Below, piece by piece: positions 44,350-53,576 of a DNA stretch of 64,000 bases. A program made the translations under genes and the position numbers. The notes below the pieces were generated by a model, which saw nothing but the letters and a program-made list of their open reading frames with translations, had not been told where the DNA came from and searched no databases. The stretch lies in the NCBI RefSeq assembly GCF_026719705.1, contig NZ_JAPPRR010000002.1:125091-189090 (forward strand), in the 5' to 3' direction. Position 1 is the first letter of the stretch. Each line of letters opens with the position of its first letter. The stretch is from Pseudokordiimonas caeni (GTDB lineage: Bacteria > Pseudomonadota > Alphaproteobacteria > Sphingomonadales > Kordiimonadaceae).

Positions 44350-44639
44350 CTGAATCATTTCCTGACCCCCAATCCAAGTCTGATGGCAAACCACTCCGCG
44401 CAACACTGATCGTTTAAAAATTGCATGAAACAACTTGAAAATGCAATGCGCGTTGCAGACGAATAGCCGCCAGACGTGGGCTGGCGCTCTGGTCGACGAA
44501 CGCTGCTGATGTTGCGCCAACCAACCGGTCACCGCCTGCAATGCCTGAAAGTCGCTCTGAGTTAACTGAATTTTGAGGCAATTCATGCCTATGATCAGGC
44601 CACTTTCGAAACACACATACTCTGACATGGTGGCCGCCG
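44350..44639. other. AT-rich divergent spacer with CtrA-like half match
   Basis: This 290-bp region between divergent PEP-CTERM and chemoreceptor genes contains TTAA-N7-TTGA at 44562-44576, one base off the CtrA consensus, about 65 bp before the chemoreceptor start. No gene or RNA is evident. Confidence 0.45.
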
Positions 44640-46700
44640 ATGTTTTCCTCCCTCAAGATCAGTGTCCGTATCGTTTTTTCCCTTATTCTGGTGGCAATTG
44701 TGACAGGGCTTTTGATTGCCCTTGTCAATGCCAGCATCCAGTCATCGGTGATTGCACAGGCCGAGGAGCGCGAGCTTCAGGCCTATAACCGACAGCTGCT
44801 GGGCATGCTCGAACAGGAAGCCGGCAGCGCCGCAGCGCTTGCCGAGCAAGTAGCATCGATGCCGCTAGTACAGGAAGCGATGGCCAATCAGGACCGTCAG
44901 GCCCTTGCGGACCTGTTCGTGCCGGGCTTCGCCACCATGAAACGGGACTATAATGTCGAGCAATTCCAGTTCCATCTGGCACCAGCTGTATCTTTCTTGA
45001 GAGTCCACAGACCCGAAAAATTCGGCGACGACCTTTCGGAAATGCGGCCGTCTCTCGTTGAGACCAACAAGGCCGTCAAAAGCGTCAAAGGGCTTGAGTT
45101 TGGCGTTGCCGGGCTGGGCGTCCGGGGCATCACCCCGATCCGCTTCCGGGGCCAGCATGTCGGCTCGGTCGAATTTGGCATGTCTTTCGGGCAGCCATTC
45201 TTTGAAAACTTCAAAGCACGCACAGGTGCCGAGGTCGCTTTGCTTCTGCTGGACGGGCAAGGCCTCAAGCCTTTCGCGTCGACCTTCCCGGAAAGCATTC
45301 TGGACCTTGCCGACGCCACATTGCTTTCTGCCCGGAACCAGCAAGCCATTCTGCAGCACGTCAGCTTCGACACCAGAGAATATGCCCGCATCGCCGCCCC
45401 CATTGCCGACTATAGCGGCAAGACGATCGGTATTCTGGTCCTGGGCGTTGACCGCAGCTATTTCTCTGCCCAGCAGGAATCTGCCACCCGTTCGACCATG
45501 CTGGTCTTTGCGCTTGCAATTGCTACTGCTGCTGTCCTTGCCTATTTCATCAACCGGTCAATTTCCGGCCCTGTGCTCAATCTGACCAATGTGATGCAGC
45601 GTTTGGCTTCGGGTGCGCTCGATACAATCGTGCCGGGCCGCGAGCGGCGCGATGAAATCGGTTCGATGGCCAGTGCCGTCGAGGTTTTCAAACAAGCCAG
45701 CATCGAAAAGATCAGGCTGGAGCAAGCCGCTGAAGCCGAACGTGTGGAAGCCGAGCGACAGCGCGAAGAACGGCGCCTTGCCGAACTCGAAGCCGAACGC
45801 CAGGCACGCGCCGAAAAAGAAGCGCAGGAAATAGCCGCTGCTAATCAGCGCAAGCGCGACCGTCTGCAGATGGCCGACAATTTTGAACGGCGCATAGGCG
45901 ACATCGTGAATGGCGTGAGCAGTGCCTCAAGCGAAATGGCCTCAACGGCCGAGATCCTGACGACGATCGCCGGCAAGACGACGGCCGAGACTACCGCCGC
46001 GCTCAGTGCCACCAAAACCGCCGAGGAGAATGTGCACTCGGTCGCCAGCGCATCCGAAGAGCTTTATGCCTCGGTGCAGGAAATCAGCGCCCAGCTCGCC
46101 AATGCCGCCGAGGTAACCCGTGGTGCCGTGGTGCAGGCCAATACGGCCGCCGAGAATGTGGAATCGCTCAAGCTCGCAGGCGACAAGATCAGCAACGTGA
46201 TCGACCTGATCAACGACATTGCCGAGCAGACGAACCTCTTGGCGCTCAATGCCACCATCGAGGCCGCGCGGGCGGGAGATGCGGGCAAGGGCTTTGCCGT
46301 TGTCGCCAGCGAGGTCAAAACGCTTGCGACCCAGACGGCAAGAGCCACGCAGGAAATCTCCGCCCAGATTGGCAATATGCAAAAGGCGACAGTTGAGACC
46401 GTATCCGTGGTTGGCCAGATCACCAAGACGATCGAACAGGTCAATTCGATCTCGGTCACCATCGCCAGCGCTGCAGAACAGCAGGCGGCCGCCACGCAAG
46501 AGATCAGCAAGAGCACGCAATATGCCGCTCAGGGCACGATGACGGTCACGCAAAGTATCTCGAGCGTATCACGGCTGACGGACGAGAATGACGCTGCGAC
46601 GACCGAGGTCCGCGAAGCTTCTTCCGAGCTCGCGATGCAGGCGGAGAAACTGAACGAAGCGCTGAAAACATTCCTTCAGGAAATCCGCAGCGACGCCTGA
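44640..46700 (+). CDS. Methyl-accepting chemotaxis protein, double-Cache type
   Basis: The 686-residue chemoreceptor has TM1 at about residues 7-30 and a dCache_3-type periplasmic sensor with characteristic [21 protein letters not shown] and [19 protein letters not shown]2 is near 287-305, followed by HAMP, an extended charged coiled coil ([21 protein letters not shown] region) and the signalling tip [20 protein letters not shown]. It feeds CheA/CheW; no che gene is nearby. The ATG at 44640 is the natural start before TM1. Confidence 0.93.
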   Translation: MFSSLKISVRIVFSLILVAIVTGLLIALVNASIQSSVIAQAEERELQAYNRQLLGMLEQEAGSAAALAEQVASMPLVQEAMANQDRQALADLFVPGFATMKRDYNVEQFQFHLAPAVSFLRVHRPEKFGDDLSEMRPSLVETNKAVKSVKGLEFGVAGLGVRGITPIRFRGQHVGSVEFGMSFGQPFFENFKARTGAEVALLLLDGQGLKPFASTFPESILDLADATLLSARNQQAILQHVSFDTREYARIAAPIADYSGKTIGILVLGVDRSYFSAQQESATRSTMLVFALAIATAAVLAYFINRSISGPVLNLTNVMQRLASGALDTIVPGRERRDEIGSMASAVEVFKQASIEKIRLEQAAEAERVEAERQREERRLAELEAERQARAEKEAQEIAAANQRKRDRLQMADNFERRIGDIVNGVSSASSEMASTAEILTTIAGKTTAETTAALSATKTAEENVHSVASASEELYASVQEISAQLANAAEVTRGAVVQANTAAENVESLKLAGDKISNVIDLINDIAEQTNLLALNATIEAARAGDAGKGFAVVASEVKTLATQTARATQEISAQIGNMQKATVETVSVVGQITKTIEQVNSISVTIASAAEQQAAATQEISKSTQYAAQGTMTVTQSISSVSRLTDENDAATTEVREASSELAMQAEKLNEALKTFLQEIRSDA

Positions 46701-46726
46701 GGCCAGTATTAGCCGAGGCCGGGGCC

Positions 46727-48310
46727 TCAGGCCGCCTTGCGGTCGGCCTGTGTGCGGTAGCGTTTATAGTCGAGAAGATTGCCGTCAAACTCGCTGACCG
46801 TGCCCTTGTCGATAAGCCAGTAGCTATCGACCACCGTTTCGATAAGCGATGTATCGTGCGAGACGAGCACAACGGCGCCTTCAAACTCCTGCAGCGCGAG
46901 AGTGAGCGCGGCCCGCACTTCCAGATCAAGGTGATTTGTGGGCTCGTCAAGCAGCAACAGGTTGGGCCTGTCCCAGATAATCATGGCAAGCACAAGCCGC
47001 GATTTCTCGCCGCCCGACATGGTGCCGGTTTCCTGGAACACGGTCTTGTCCGAAAAATCGAAAGTGCCGAGATAGGTCCTGAGCTCCTGCTCGCGCGCCT
47101 GCGGGGCCTTCTTCTTCATGTGCCAGAGCGGCGACTGCTCCGGGTCCAGCGTCTCGAGCTGGTGCTGGGCGAAATAGCCGATATTGAGCTTGCGGTCGCG
47201 GATCACTTCACCGCCCGCGCTTTCGATCTCGCCGGCGATCATTTTGATAAGGGTCGATTTGCCGGCCCCATTGCGGCCGAGAAGACCGACGCGCGTGCCC
47301 GCCCCGATATTCAGGGTGATGTCGCCAAGGATCGATTTGCCGGGATAGCCGGCATCCGCGCCCGTGGCTTCCCAAAGCGTTGTTGCCATCGCATCGGGCT
47401 CGCGGAATTTGAAGGTGAAGGGGGTATCCACATGGGCGGCCGCCACGCGCTCCAGCTTCGCCAGCGCCTTGATGCGGCTTTGCGCCTGCCGCGCTTTCGA
47501 GGCCTGCGCCTTGAAGCGGTTGATGAAGGACGACATATGGGCGATCTGGCGCTGCTGCTTCTCATACAGCGACTGCTGCTGCATCAGCTTCTCGGCGCGC
47601 ATATTCTCATAGTCCGAATAGCCGCCGGTATAGAGCGTGAGCGTGCCACCGGCGAGCTCGAGGATACGGTCCACGGTGGCATCGAGGAAGTTGCGGTCGT
47701 GCGAGATCATCAGCACGGTGCCGTCAAACGCCTTCAGCCAGTCCTGCAGCCAGACGATGGCTTCAAGGTCAAGGTGGTTGGTCGGCTCATCGAGCAGCAG
47801 CAGGTCCGACCGGCACATCAGCGCGCGGGCGAGATTGAGCCGCATCCGCCAGCCGCCCGAGAAGGACGACACCGCATTTTCATGCACGGCTTCATCAAAC
47901 CCGAGACCTACCAGCAGCTCCGCCGCGCGGCGCTCCACCGAATAGGCGTCGATCCGCATGAATTCTTCATGGATACGGGCAATCTCGAACCCGTCTTCGG
48001 CTTCTTCGGCCTTCGCGAGTTCAGCTTCCAGCGCGCGGAGCTCAATATCGCCGTCAATCGCGAACTGCAGGGCCGATTGCGGGCTGCCTTCGGTTTCCTG
48101 CGCCACATGGGCGATGCGCCACTTGGCCGGAAAATCAACCGTGCCGGCCTCGGCGATCAGCTCACCGCGCAAAAGGGCAAACAGCGAGGATTTGCCCGCT
48201 CCGTTGCCACCCACAAGGCCCATCTTCTCGCCGGCGTTCAGATTGAAGGAGCCGTCCTTGAACAGCAGCTTGGCCCCGCGCCGCAGCGCCACGTCGGTGA
48301 AGGTGATCAT
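46727..48310 (-). CDS. ABC-F family ATPase (YheS-like)
   Basis: The 527-residue soluble protein has two ABC cassettes: Walker A GGNGAGKSS and GRNGAGKST, signatures SGGWRMRL and SGGEKSRL, and Walker B LLLLDEPTNHLDLE twice. The linker between them is the ABC-F type (ENMRAEKLMQQQ and on). ABC-F factors act on ribosomes. The N-terminus fits YheS, but the long C-terminal extension of E. coli YheS is missing; it ends at YRTQADRKAA. The start ATG is at 48310. Confidence 0.92.
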   Translation of the reverse strand: MITFTDVALRRGAKLLFKDGSFNLNAGEKMGLVGGNGAGKSSLFALLRGELIAEAGTVDFPAKWRIAHVAQETEGSPQSALQFAIDGDIELRALEAELAKAEEAEDGFEIARIHEEFMRIDAYSVERRAAELLVGLGFDEAVHENAVSSFSGGWRMRLNLARALMCRSDLLLLDEPTNHLDLEAIVWLQDWLKAFDGTVLMISHDRNFLDATVDRILELAGGTLTLYTGGYSDYENMRAEKLMQQQSLYEKQQRQIAHMSSFINRFKAQASKARQAQSRIKALAKLERVAAAHVDTPFTFKFREPDAMATTLWEATGADAGYPGKSILGDITLNIGAGTRVGLLGRNGAGKSTLIKMIAGEIESAGGEVIRDRKLNIGYFAQHQLETLDPEQSPLWHMKKKAPQAREQELRTYLGTFDFSDKTVFQETGTMSGGEKSRLVLAMIIWDRPNLLLLDEPTNHLDLEVRAALTLALQEFEGAVVLVSHDTSLIETVVDSYWLIDKGTVSEFDGNLLDYKRYRTQADRKAA

Positions 48311-48400
48311 GTGAGACAGTCCCGTGAATGCAATGAGCAGCGCTTATACAGAGTTCCACGCTGCATCGCACAAAAATATTGCTGTCGCTTTAACGCAAAT

Positions 48401-48461
48401 AAAAAGCCCCGCCAAAAGGCAGGGATTTTAGGTCAATAGGGAGGGAGATGGCGCACCCGAA
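48401..48461. repeat. Decayed copy of tRNA-Arg 3' end plus its terminator
   Basis: About 48 of 61 bases match, without gaps, the segment 49303-49363 (terminator hairpin plus the CCA end and acceptor arm of tRNA-Arg). Both begin AAAAAGCCCCGCC, and TGGCGC(A/G)CCCGAA lies 48 bases later in both. It also retains hairpin pairing and could end the PEP-CTERM transcript. It resembles an attachment-site remnant. Confidence 0.6.
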
Positions 48462-48468
48462 CCTCAGG

Positions 48469-49182
48469 TTACCATATCGAAGAATAGCCCGCCATGTGGC
48501 GACGCCTGCGCACCGCTATGCCAGACAGACAGAAGCCGATCAGCAGGAACGTCCATGATGAAGGTTCAGGCACGGCAGGGATTGCACTGTCGGACACCAA
48601 GCCCATGGACAGGTTGTAAATATAGGCTTGACCTGATTTCCCGCCGCCATATTCGAAACGAAGCAACCCAAATCTATCCTCTAGGTCGTTAAAATAGTTT
48701 AGGTTGTAGAGGTCCGGCGTATGGAACACCAAACTAGCCTGAAGGCCACTAAGATAAAGCCTATCAATCAATATGTCATTGCCAGCGATGTTCACGTTGG
48801 CATCGCCCTCATATATGATGCTTAACTGCGAATATTCGTAGAATGACTCAACGACCAAGCCCGAGTTTTTAGTGTGGTAAAGCACAAAAGACTTATCACC
48901 CACTTTCACATAGCCGGTTGAAGCCTTGTAGCGAGCGTACGTTATGTAGTCCGGGTTATACTCGTCAGCGTATTCTTCGATCAAACGGTTGCTTCCAAGA
49001 CTAAACGCAACATCGAAAGAAGTTTGAAGGCCGGAAGTGACGCCGAAAGCCGTAGCTTGCTCTGTATTGGCAAACTGCATTGTCCCGTTGAAGACATATC
49101 CTGCCCAAGCAGCTTCACCGGGCTGAACAAAACCGCCAAGAAGCAGCAATATGACAGGAAGAAGTTTGGATTTGATTCTCAT
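48469..49182 (-). CDS. PEP-CTERM sorted exported protein next to tRNA-Arg
   Basis: The 237-residue protein has a signal peptide (RIKSKLLPVILLLLGGFVQPG) and the PEP-CTERM tail VPEPSSWTFLLIGFCLSGIAVRRRRH. The body has no recognised domain. The coding sequence is clearly AT-richer than flanking genes and its 3' end stops 8 bp from the repeat at 48401-48461. The gene lies wholly between that repeat and tRNA-Arg, so transfer is likely. The ATG at 49182 has GGAGA seven bases upstream. Confidence 0.83.
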   Translation of the reverse strand: MRIKSKLLPVILLLLGGFVQPGEAAWAGYVFNGTMQFANTEQATAFGVTSGLQTSFDVAFSLGSNRLIEEYADEYNPDYITYARYKASTGYVKVGDKSFVLYHTKNSGLVVESFYEYSQLSIIYEGDANVNIAGNDILIDRLYLSGLQASLVFHTPDLYNLNYFNDLEDRFGLLRFEYGGGKSGQAYIYNLSMGLVSDSAIPAVPEPSSWTFLLIGFCLSGIAVRRRRHMAGYSSIW

Positions 49183-49302
49183 GCTGAGTCTCCATGAAAG
49201 TTGTGCAATGCACGGGCGACTCAGCACATCTAGGTGAATTCTAGTAAAAACTGTTTTTTGGTCAATCTTTGGTCGAAAATATTGGATTCCAACCTGAAAA
49301 AC

Positions 49303-49332
49303 AAAAAGCCCCGCCGGAAGGCAGGGCTTTTT
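49303..49332 (-). terminator. Terminator of tRNA-Arg
   Basis: AAAAAGCCC (49303-49311) pairs with GGGCTTTTT (49324-49332), with an inner GCC/GGC pair and loop GGAA. It lies just past the tRNA 3' end in its direction of transcription and gives a U-run there. Confidence 0.85.
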
Positions 49333-49350
49333 CGTCGATCAGGGGAGAAG

Positions 49351-49427
49351 TGGCGCGCCCGAAGAGATTCGAACTCCTGACCCTCAGATTCGTAGTCTGA
49401 TGCTCTATCCAGCTGAGCTACGGGCGC
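49351..49427 (-). tRNA. tRNA-Arg (anticodon ACG)
   Basis: The reverse strand forms a complete 77-nt tRNA with an encoded CCA end. The acceptor GCGCCCG pairs with CGGGCGC, followed by discriminator G and CCA. The D-arm contains AGCTCAGCTGGATAGAGC, the anticodon stem CAGA/TCTG holds the loop CTACGAA (anticodon ACG), and the T-arm has GTTCGAATC. It reads CGU-type Arg codons after A34 deamination. Its 3' end appears duplicated at 48449-48461. Confidence 0.97.
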
Positions 49428-49585
49428 GCATTCCTCAGGGGCCGTCAAAACCGGCCCCGGCTGATGTGGGGCGCAACCTAATCAGATTGCCCTGCCAATG
49501 CAAGAGGGAAATGACTTTTTCTTGGCGGGGCAGGAAAAGGCCATTAGCGTAGCCTCCGAACCGACCGAAGAACGGGACAAAAGTA

Positions 49586-50077
49586 ATGATCCTGCGCCCG
49601 CCCGCGCCCCTGATACCCGCCCTTGCTGCCGCCTTTCTCGTCGCCGGATGCGCCGGGCAGGGCGATTGGCCGTCGCTGACCGATCCGTTGCCGGATCCGG
49701 CGGCACGCACCACGCCCTACAAGGACCCGAACGCCCGCCCGCGCGAGATCGCCCCGCCGGCCGGGGGTGACGAGGCAGCGGACACCGTGCCCGAATCGGC
49801 CGAGGAAGCCGCCGCCCGCTTTGTCGAGGTTGAAGCGGCCTATGATGCTGCCCTCAAGGCCTATATCGGGGCTCGCGATTCGATCGCCGCAGCCCCCGAC
49901 AAGGATGTGGCGGGGGACCGCTGGCGCGAGGCGCAGTTGCTGCTGACCCGTGCGAGCTTCGTACGCGAACGACTGATTCCGTTGATGGATCTTTCGGAGG
50001 CGGCAGCCGCCCTTTATGCAGCGTCGGACACATTGGTCGCGTCCGAGCGGCAGAAGCTGAAAGCGTTGAAGCCTTAA
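49586..50077 (+). CDS. Small lipoprotein of unknown function
   Basis: The 163-residue protein has a lipobox LVAGC (C22), then a Pro/Asp-rich low-complexity region. A mainly helical, Ala/Glu-rich C-terminal half (EEAAARFVEVEAAYDAALKA, REAQLLLTRASFVRERLIP) may form a helical hairpin or coiled coil. I do not recognise the family. It is convergent with the P1 peptidase gene (4-bp overlap of stops). Confidence 0.75.
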   Translation: MILRPPAPLIPALAAAFLVAGCAGQGDWPSLTDPLPDPAARTTPYKDPNARPREIAPPAGGDEAADTVPESAEEAAARFVEVEAAYDAALKAYIGARDSIAAAPDKDVAGDRWREAQLLLTRASFVRERLIPLMDLSEAAAALYAASDTLVASERQKLKALKP

Positions 50078-50973
50078 CCGGTAGCGGCCGCCACGGCCTT
50101 TTCCACCGCCCGCGCCACACAGTCCGCCGCGAGCGTGCCGAGGACGGCCAGCGTGGCGGCGAGCGGGCCGGAGGCGGATTTTTCGCCGGTTGCCATGGCG
50201 AAAATCGTGTCGCCATCAAACGGGGTATGGATCGGACGAATCGTCCGCGCGAGGCCATCCTGCGCCATGATGGCGAGGCGCCGACAGGCGGCTTTATCAA
50301 GCGTCGCATTCGTTGCCACGCAGCCGATTGTCGTGTTGCCGCCCACAAGGCCGAGCTTCGGCAGGATCACCTCGCCGTGCTGCATCGCGCCCGGCGCCAC
50401 TTCCCCGAAGCAATTGACGGCAATGAGGGCCGCGACCGCCGTGCCGTCCTCGAGCACAAGGCTTGCCGTGCCGATCCCGCCCGGCTTGCTGCCGGCAAGC
50501 GCGCCGTAACCCGCTCCGGCGCGGCCCTGCCGAATCGGCTCGCCCACCGCTATCAGCGCCCTGATACCGAGATCACGGTAAGGCGGCGTATCGCCCCAGT
50601 CCTTGTCGCCGCCATTGGCGAGATCGAAAAGAATGGCCGAAGGCACCACAGGCACAGCGCGGGGGCCAAGCGGCAGGCCGATGCCACGTGAGGACAGCAT
50701 TGCCGTCACCCCGTCTGCCGCCGCGAGCCCGAAGACGGAGCCGCCCGACAGCACAAGGCCGTGGAATGTGTCGATAAGGCAGGTGGGGTCGAGCGCATCG
50801 GTATCCCGCGTACCGGGCGCGCCGCCGCGCACATCCACGCCCATGGCAACAGGTGCATCGGGCAGGATGACCGTTGTGCCGGTGCGGACGCGGGTGTCTT
50901 CCGCCTGCCCGACCTTCAGCCCCTTTATATCTAGGAGCGAATCACCGGGGCCAGGGCGGGCGGAGACCTGCAT
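50074..50973 (-). CDS. P1 family N-terminal nucleophile peptidase (DmpA/NylC-like)
   Basis: The 299-residue protein follows the P1/NylC plan. DIKGLKVGQAEDTRVRTGTTV lies at the start, HGLVLSGGSVFGLAAADGV follows, and the autoproteolysis site is GGNTTIGCVATNATL. In NylC the cut falls between Asn and the first Thr of this motif, giving Thr as nucleophile; here these are N213 and T214. Members hydrolyse N-terminal residues, beta-peptides or nylon oligomers; the substrate is unknown. No signal peptide is seen. It lies 3 bp downstream of the histidine kinase gene. Confidence 0.85.
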   Translation of the reverse strand: MQVSARPGPGDSLLDIKGLKVGQAEDTRVRTGTTVILPDAPVAMGVDVRGGAPGTRDTDALDPTCLIDTFHGLVLSGGSVFGLAAADGVTAMLSSRGIGLPLGPRAVPVVPSAILFDLANGGDKDWGDTPPYRDLGIRALIAVGEPIRQGRAGAGYGALAGSKPGGIGTASLVLEDGTAVAALIAVNCFGEVAPGAMQHGEVILPKLGLVGGNTTIGCVATNATLDKAACRRLAIMAQDGLARTIRPIHTPFDGDTIFAMATGEKSASGPLAATLAVLGTLAADCVARAVEKAVAAATG

Positions 50974-50976
50974 GGC

Positions 50977-52386
50977 TCAATCCTCGCCGTCGGGGTCGGG
51001 GCCCGGCAGGCAGACCCGGAAGGTGGTGCCGCCCTCGCCCGTTTCCTTCAGCCCAATCTGGCCGCCGTGGGCAAGCACGATGTCGCGTGCGATGGCAAGG
51101 CCGAGGCCGGAGCCACCCGCCTTGGCGACCGCCAGGAACGGCTTGAACAGGTTCGGCACCAGATGCGCCGGAATACCGGGGCCGGTGTCGGTGATATCGA
51201 TATGGAAGGTGCCGGTATCATCACGTTCCGCCGTGAAGGTGATGGAGCCCGCTTGCCCCTGCGCTTCGTGCGCGTTGCGGGCGAGATTGAGGAACACCCG
51301 GTGCAGCTGGTTGCCGTCACCCCAGATCCAGAAGTCCTTCGGGAAATTGAAATAGACCTTGAAGTCGCCGTCGTCATCAAGCCCGAGCGTGGCGGCCACG
51401 TCTTCAAGAAGCGGCAACAGCGGCGTTTCGCCCTTCACGGGGGCGGGCTCATCGGCGCGACCATGGCGGAGCGTGCGTTCGCAAAGCGCCACCGCGCGGC
51501 TGACGGATGTCATCAGGCGGCGCGCCACCGGCACGATGCGCGGATCATCGACCTTCGAAAGACGGTCGGTCGCCAGTTGCGCGGTCGTCAGGATATTGCG
51601 GAGGTCATGATTGATCTTGGAAACCGCCTCGCCAAGCTCAGCGAGGCGCGTTTTTTCCTTCAGGTTCGCCTGCAGTTCGTCCTGCATGCGGACAAGTTCG
51701 CGGCTCACCACGCCGATCTCGTCGCGGCGGCGCACCAGCCGGCGGTGCGGTCCCTTGGCTTCGGGATGCAGGCGGAAACTGACGATGGTGTTCTTAAGCC
51801 GCCGCATGGGGCGCACCATCAGCCAGTGAAGGGCAAGATAAACACCCAGCCCCACCATCACCGACACGATGACGGACAGGATAAGGACGTTCGAGCTATA
51901 GGCCACCATGGCTTCATAGAGGCCCATTTCGCTCATGGTGATCTCGACCCAGCGAGTGCCGGGCAGCGAAGGCTCCCCCACCACCCGGATGATGCGGCCG
52001 CCCTTGGCCTGGAAGGTATCGAAGGCATCGGCGATCAGCATGCCGAGCGACGCCTGCCGGAGGTCGATGACCGCGTCGGCTTCAGCCGGCATCAGGTCGA
52101 ACCCGAGCATCAGGCTCTTGTCTTCCCGGCGCACGATCACGGCGATCACACCGGCAGTTTCCAGAAGCTGCTGCTCAAGCCGCGGGCTCACCATATGGCC
52201 CGGCGCTTCCTCGAGCGAAAGGGCGGCCACTTGCGCAGCGATCAGCCGTTCTTCCAAAAAGCCCTGCCGGTAGGCGGCGATCCAGGGCATGAAGACAAGC
52301 AGCTCCACCACCGTGATGAAAAACACGGTGAGCGCTAGCAAACGGGAGCGCAAGGAGGAGGTGATGGGTCTGTATCTGTCTGGCAT
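50977..52386 (-). CDS. Orphan membrane sensor histidine kinase
   Basis: The 469-residue kinase has TM1 (LLALTVFFITVVELLVFMPW), a short periplasmic sensor, TM2 (VLILSVIVSVMVGLGVYLAL), a HAMP domain and the H-box LGEAVSKINHDLRNILTTAQ. ATPase motifs are N-box NLARNAHEAQ, DTGPGIP and GGSGLGLAIA. No response regulator is adjacent. The ATG at 52386 precedes PDRYRPITSSLRSR, while longer reading upstream is not similar. The P1 peptidase gene follows within 3 bp, probably in one operon. Confidence 0.88.
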   Translation of the reverse strand: MPDRYRPITSSLRSRLLALTVFFITVVELLVFMPWIAAYRQGFLEERLIAAQVAALSLEEAPGHMVSPRLEQQLLETAGVIAVIVRREDKSLMLGFDLMPAEADAVIDLRQASLGMLIADAFDTFQAKGGRIIRVVGEPSLPGTRWVEITMSEMGLYEAMVAYSSNVLILSVIVSVMVGLGVYLALHWLMVRPMRRLKNTIVSFRLHPEAKGPHRRLVRRRDEIGVVSRELVRMQDELQANLKEKTRLAELGEAVSKINHDLRNILTTAQLATDRLSKVDDPRIVPVARRLMTSVSRAVALCERTLRHGRADEPAPVKGETPLLPLLEDVAATLGLDDDGDFKVYFNFPKDFWIWGDGNQLHRVFLNLARNAHEAQGQAGSITFTAERDDTGTFHIDITDTGPGIPAHLVPNLFKPFLAVAKAGGSGLGLAIARDIVLAHGGQIGLKETGEGGTTFRVCLPGPDPDGED

Positions 52387-52635
52387 CTTTATATCTGTTG
52401 GCGGCCACTGCCGCATGGGTCTGATGAAACTATGCGGCCTTTCAAGCGCTTGGCAAGCCTTGTTCGTACCTCTATGATGGCAGGCGGAAAATCGCGGTGC
52501 CTGTCCGTTTCGCCTGAAAATCGACCATTCCACGGTTGACTCGTGCCAAGGGCGGGGCTATACAGCGCGCTCGAATTTGATGCGCAGGCAGCGCCTATAA
52601 CGCTGGAACCGCGCGATAAAGCTGGAGTTGGACAC

Positions 52636-52770
52636 GTGAAACGTACCTATCAACCGAGTGTGCTCGTCCGCAAGCGCCGTCATGGTTTCCGCGCTCGCAA
52701 GGCAACCGTTGGCGGTCGCGCCGTCCTTGCTGCCCGCCGCGCGCGTGGCCGCAAGCGCCTGTCGGCCTAA
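52636..52770 (+). CDS. rpmH: 50S ribosomal protein bL34
   Basis: The 44-residue protein is the very basic L34 of the large subunit: [20 protein letters not shown] followed by [23 protein letters not shown], full length. The start is GTG at 52636 with a GGAGTTGG purine run upstream; family alignment fixes it. It opens the conserved rpmH-rnpA-yidD-yidC-engB order. Confidence 0.97.
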   Translation: MKRTYQPSVLVRKRRHGFRARKATVGGRAVLAARRARGRKRLSA

Positions 52771-52831
52771 GGCCTGACACGGAGCGAACGCGGGGCGCCA
52801 TGGTGCCCCGGCGGAAAGCTGCATTTCGAAT

Positions 52832-52860
52832 GCCGACCGAGAGTTATCCGGTCGGCTTTC
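52832..52860 (+). terminator. Hairpin between rpmH and rnpA
   Basis: GCCGACCG (52832-52839) pairs with CGGTCGGC (52849-52856) and is followed by TTTCGTCTTTT. A weaker near-palindrome (52791-52810) precedes it. It is a likely partial terminator that lowers rnpA expression relative to rpmH. Confidence 0.7.
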
Positions 52861-52884
52861 GTCTTTTGAGGGGCTGAAAAAGGC

Positions 52885-53316
52885 ATGAGCGGGCAAGAGG
52901 CCAAGGCCGCCAAGGCGCTCCATCGGGTCACCGAACGGCCCGACTATCTTGCCATTGCCGCCACCGGCCGCAAATGGATCACCCCCGCTTTCATCCTGCA
53001 GGCCCGGCCGGGCGAGAAGGACACGCCACCGCGCACCGGCTTCACGGTTTCCAAAAAGGTCGGAAATTCGGTGATCCGCAACCGGGCCCGCCGCCGCCTG
53101 AAGGAAGCCGCCCGGGCGATTCTGCCCGAAAAGGGTGTGAAGGGCTGGGATTATGTGCTGGTGGGCCGGCAGGCCGCCGTCGACTATCCTTTTGAGAAGC
53201 TGAAAGCCGATCTTTCCTGGGGGCTCGCCAAGCTTGACGCCGGGGCCGATCTCGTCGGCGGCAAGGCGAAGCCCGAGCGGCGCGAAAATGCCCCGAAATC
53301 CAAAGGAAAGTCTTGA
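52885..53316 (+). CDS. rnpA: Ribonuclease P protein component
   Basis: The 143-residue protein assists the RNase P RNA in 5' tRNA maturation. The RNR signature is [25 protein letters not shown] (about residues 53-77), followed by [11 protein letters not shown] Lys/Pro-rich tail extends past the usual end. It follows rpmH, as is standard. Confidence 0.94.
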   Translation: MSGQEAKAAKALHRVTERPDYLAIAATGRKWITPAFILQARPGEKDTPPRTGFTVSKKVGNSVIRNRARRRLKEAARAILPEKGVKGWDYVLVGRQAAVDYPFEKLKADLSWGLAKLDAGADLVGGKAKPERRENAPKSKGKS

Positions 53317-53317
53317 A

Positions 53318-53551
53318 ATGCGCTCCCCGCTTGCCATCTGTCTGAGCGGGCTCGTGCGCTTTTACCGCTATTTCATTTCACCGCTTCTTGGCCAGAATTG
53401 CCGTTACCAGCCCACCTGCAGCGCCTATGCGCTTGAAGCGATCCGTCTTCATGGTGGACTTAAGGGTGGTTGGCTGGCAATAAAGCGCGTCATGAAATGC
53501 CATCCGTGGGGCGGCTCGGGCTACGACCCGGTCCCGCCCGCGGATACATGA
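53318..53551 (+). CDS. yidD: Membrane protein insertion efficiency factor YidD
   Basis: The 77-residue product has the YidD signature [20 protein letters not shown], then [16 protein letters not shown] and [12 protein letters not shown]. YidD is a small amphipathic membrane protein that helps YidC-dependent insertion. The ATG at 53318 is one base past the rnpA stop, so translation is likely coupled. Confidence 0.93.
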   Translation: MRSPLAICLSGLVRFYRYFISPLLGQNCRYQPTCSAYALEAIRLHGGLKGGWLAIKRVMKCHPWGGSGYDPVPPADT

Positions 53552-53576
53552 AGTCTAATCGGGATGAAACGTCACT

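Noticed and set aside
46856-48439. A 527-codon plus-strand frame opposite the ABC-F gene
   Set aside because: The opposite strand has two full ABC cassettes; this frame is a His/Arg-rich shadow with no recognisable domain.
51067-52338. A 423-codon plus-strand frame opposite the histidine kinase
   Set aside because: The kinase has all H, N and G boxes on the minus strand; this frame has none.
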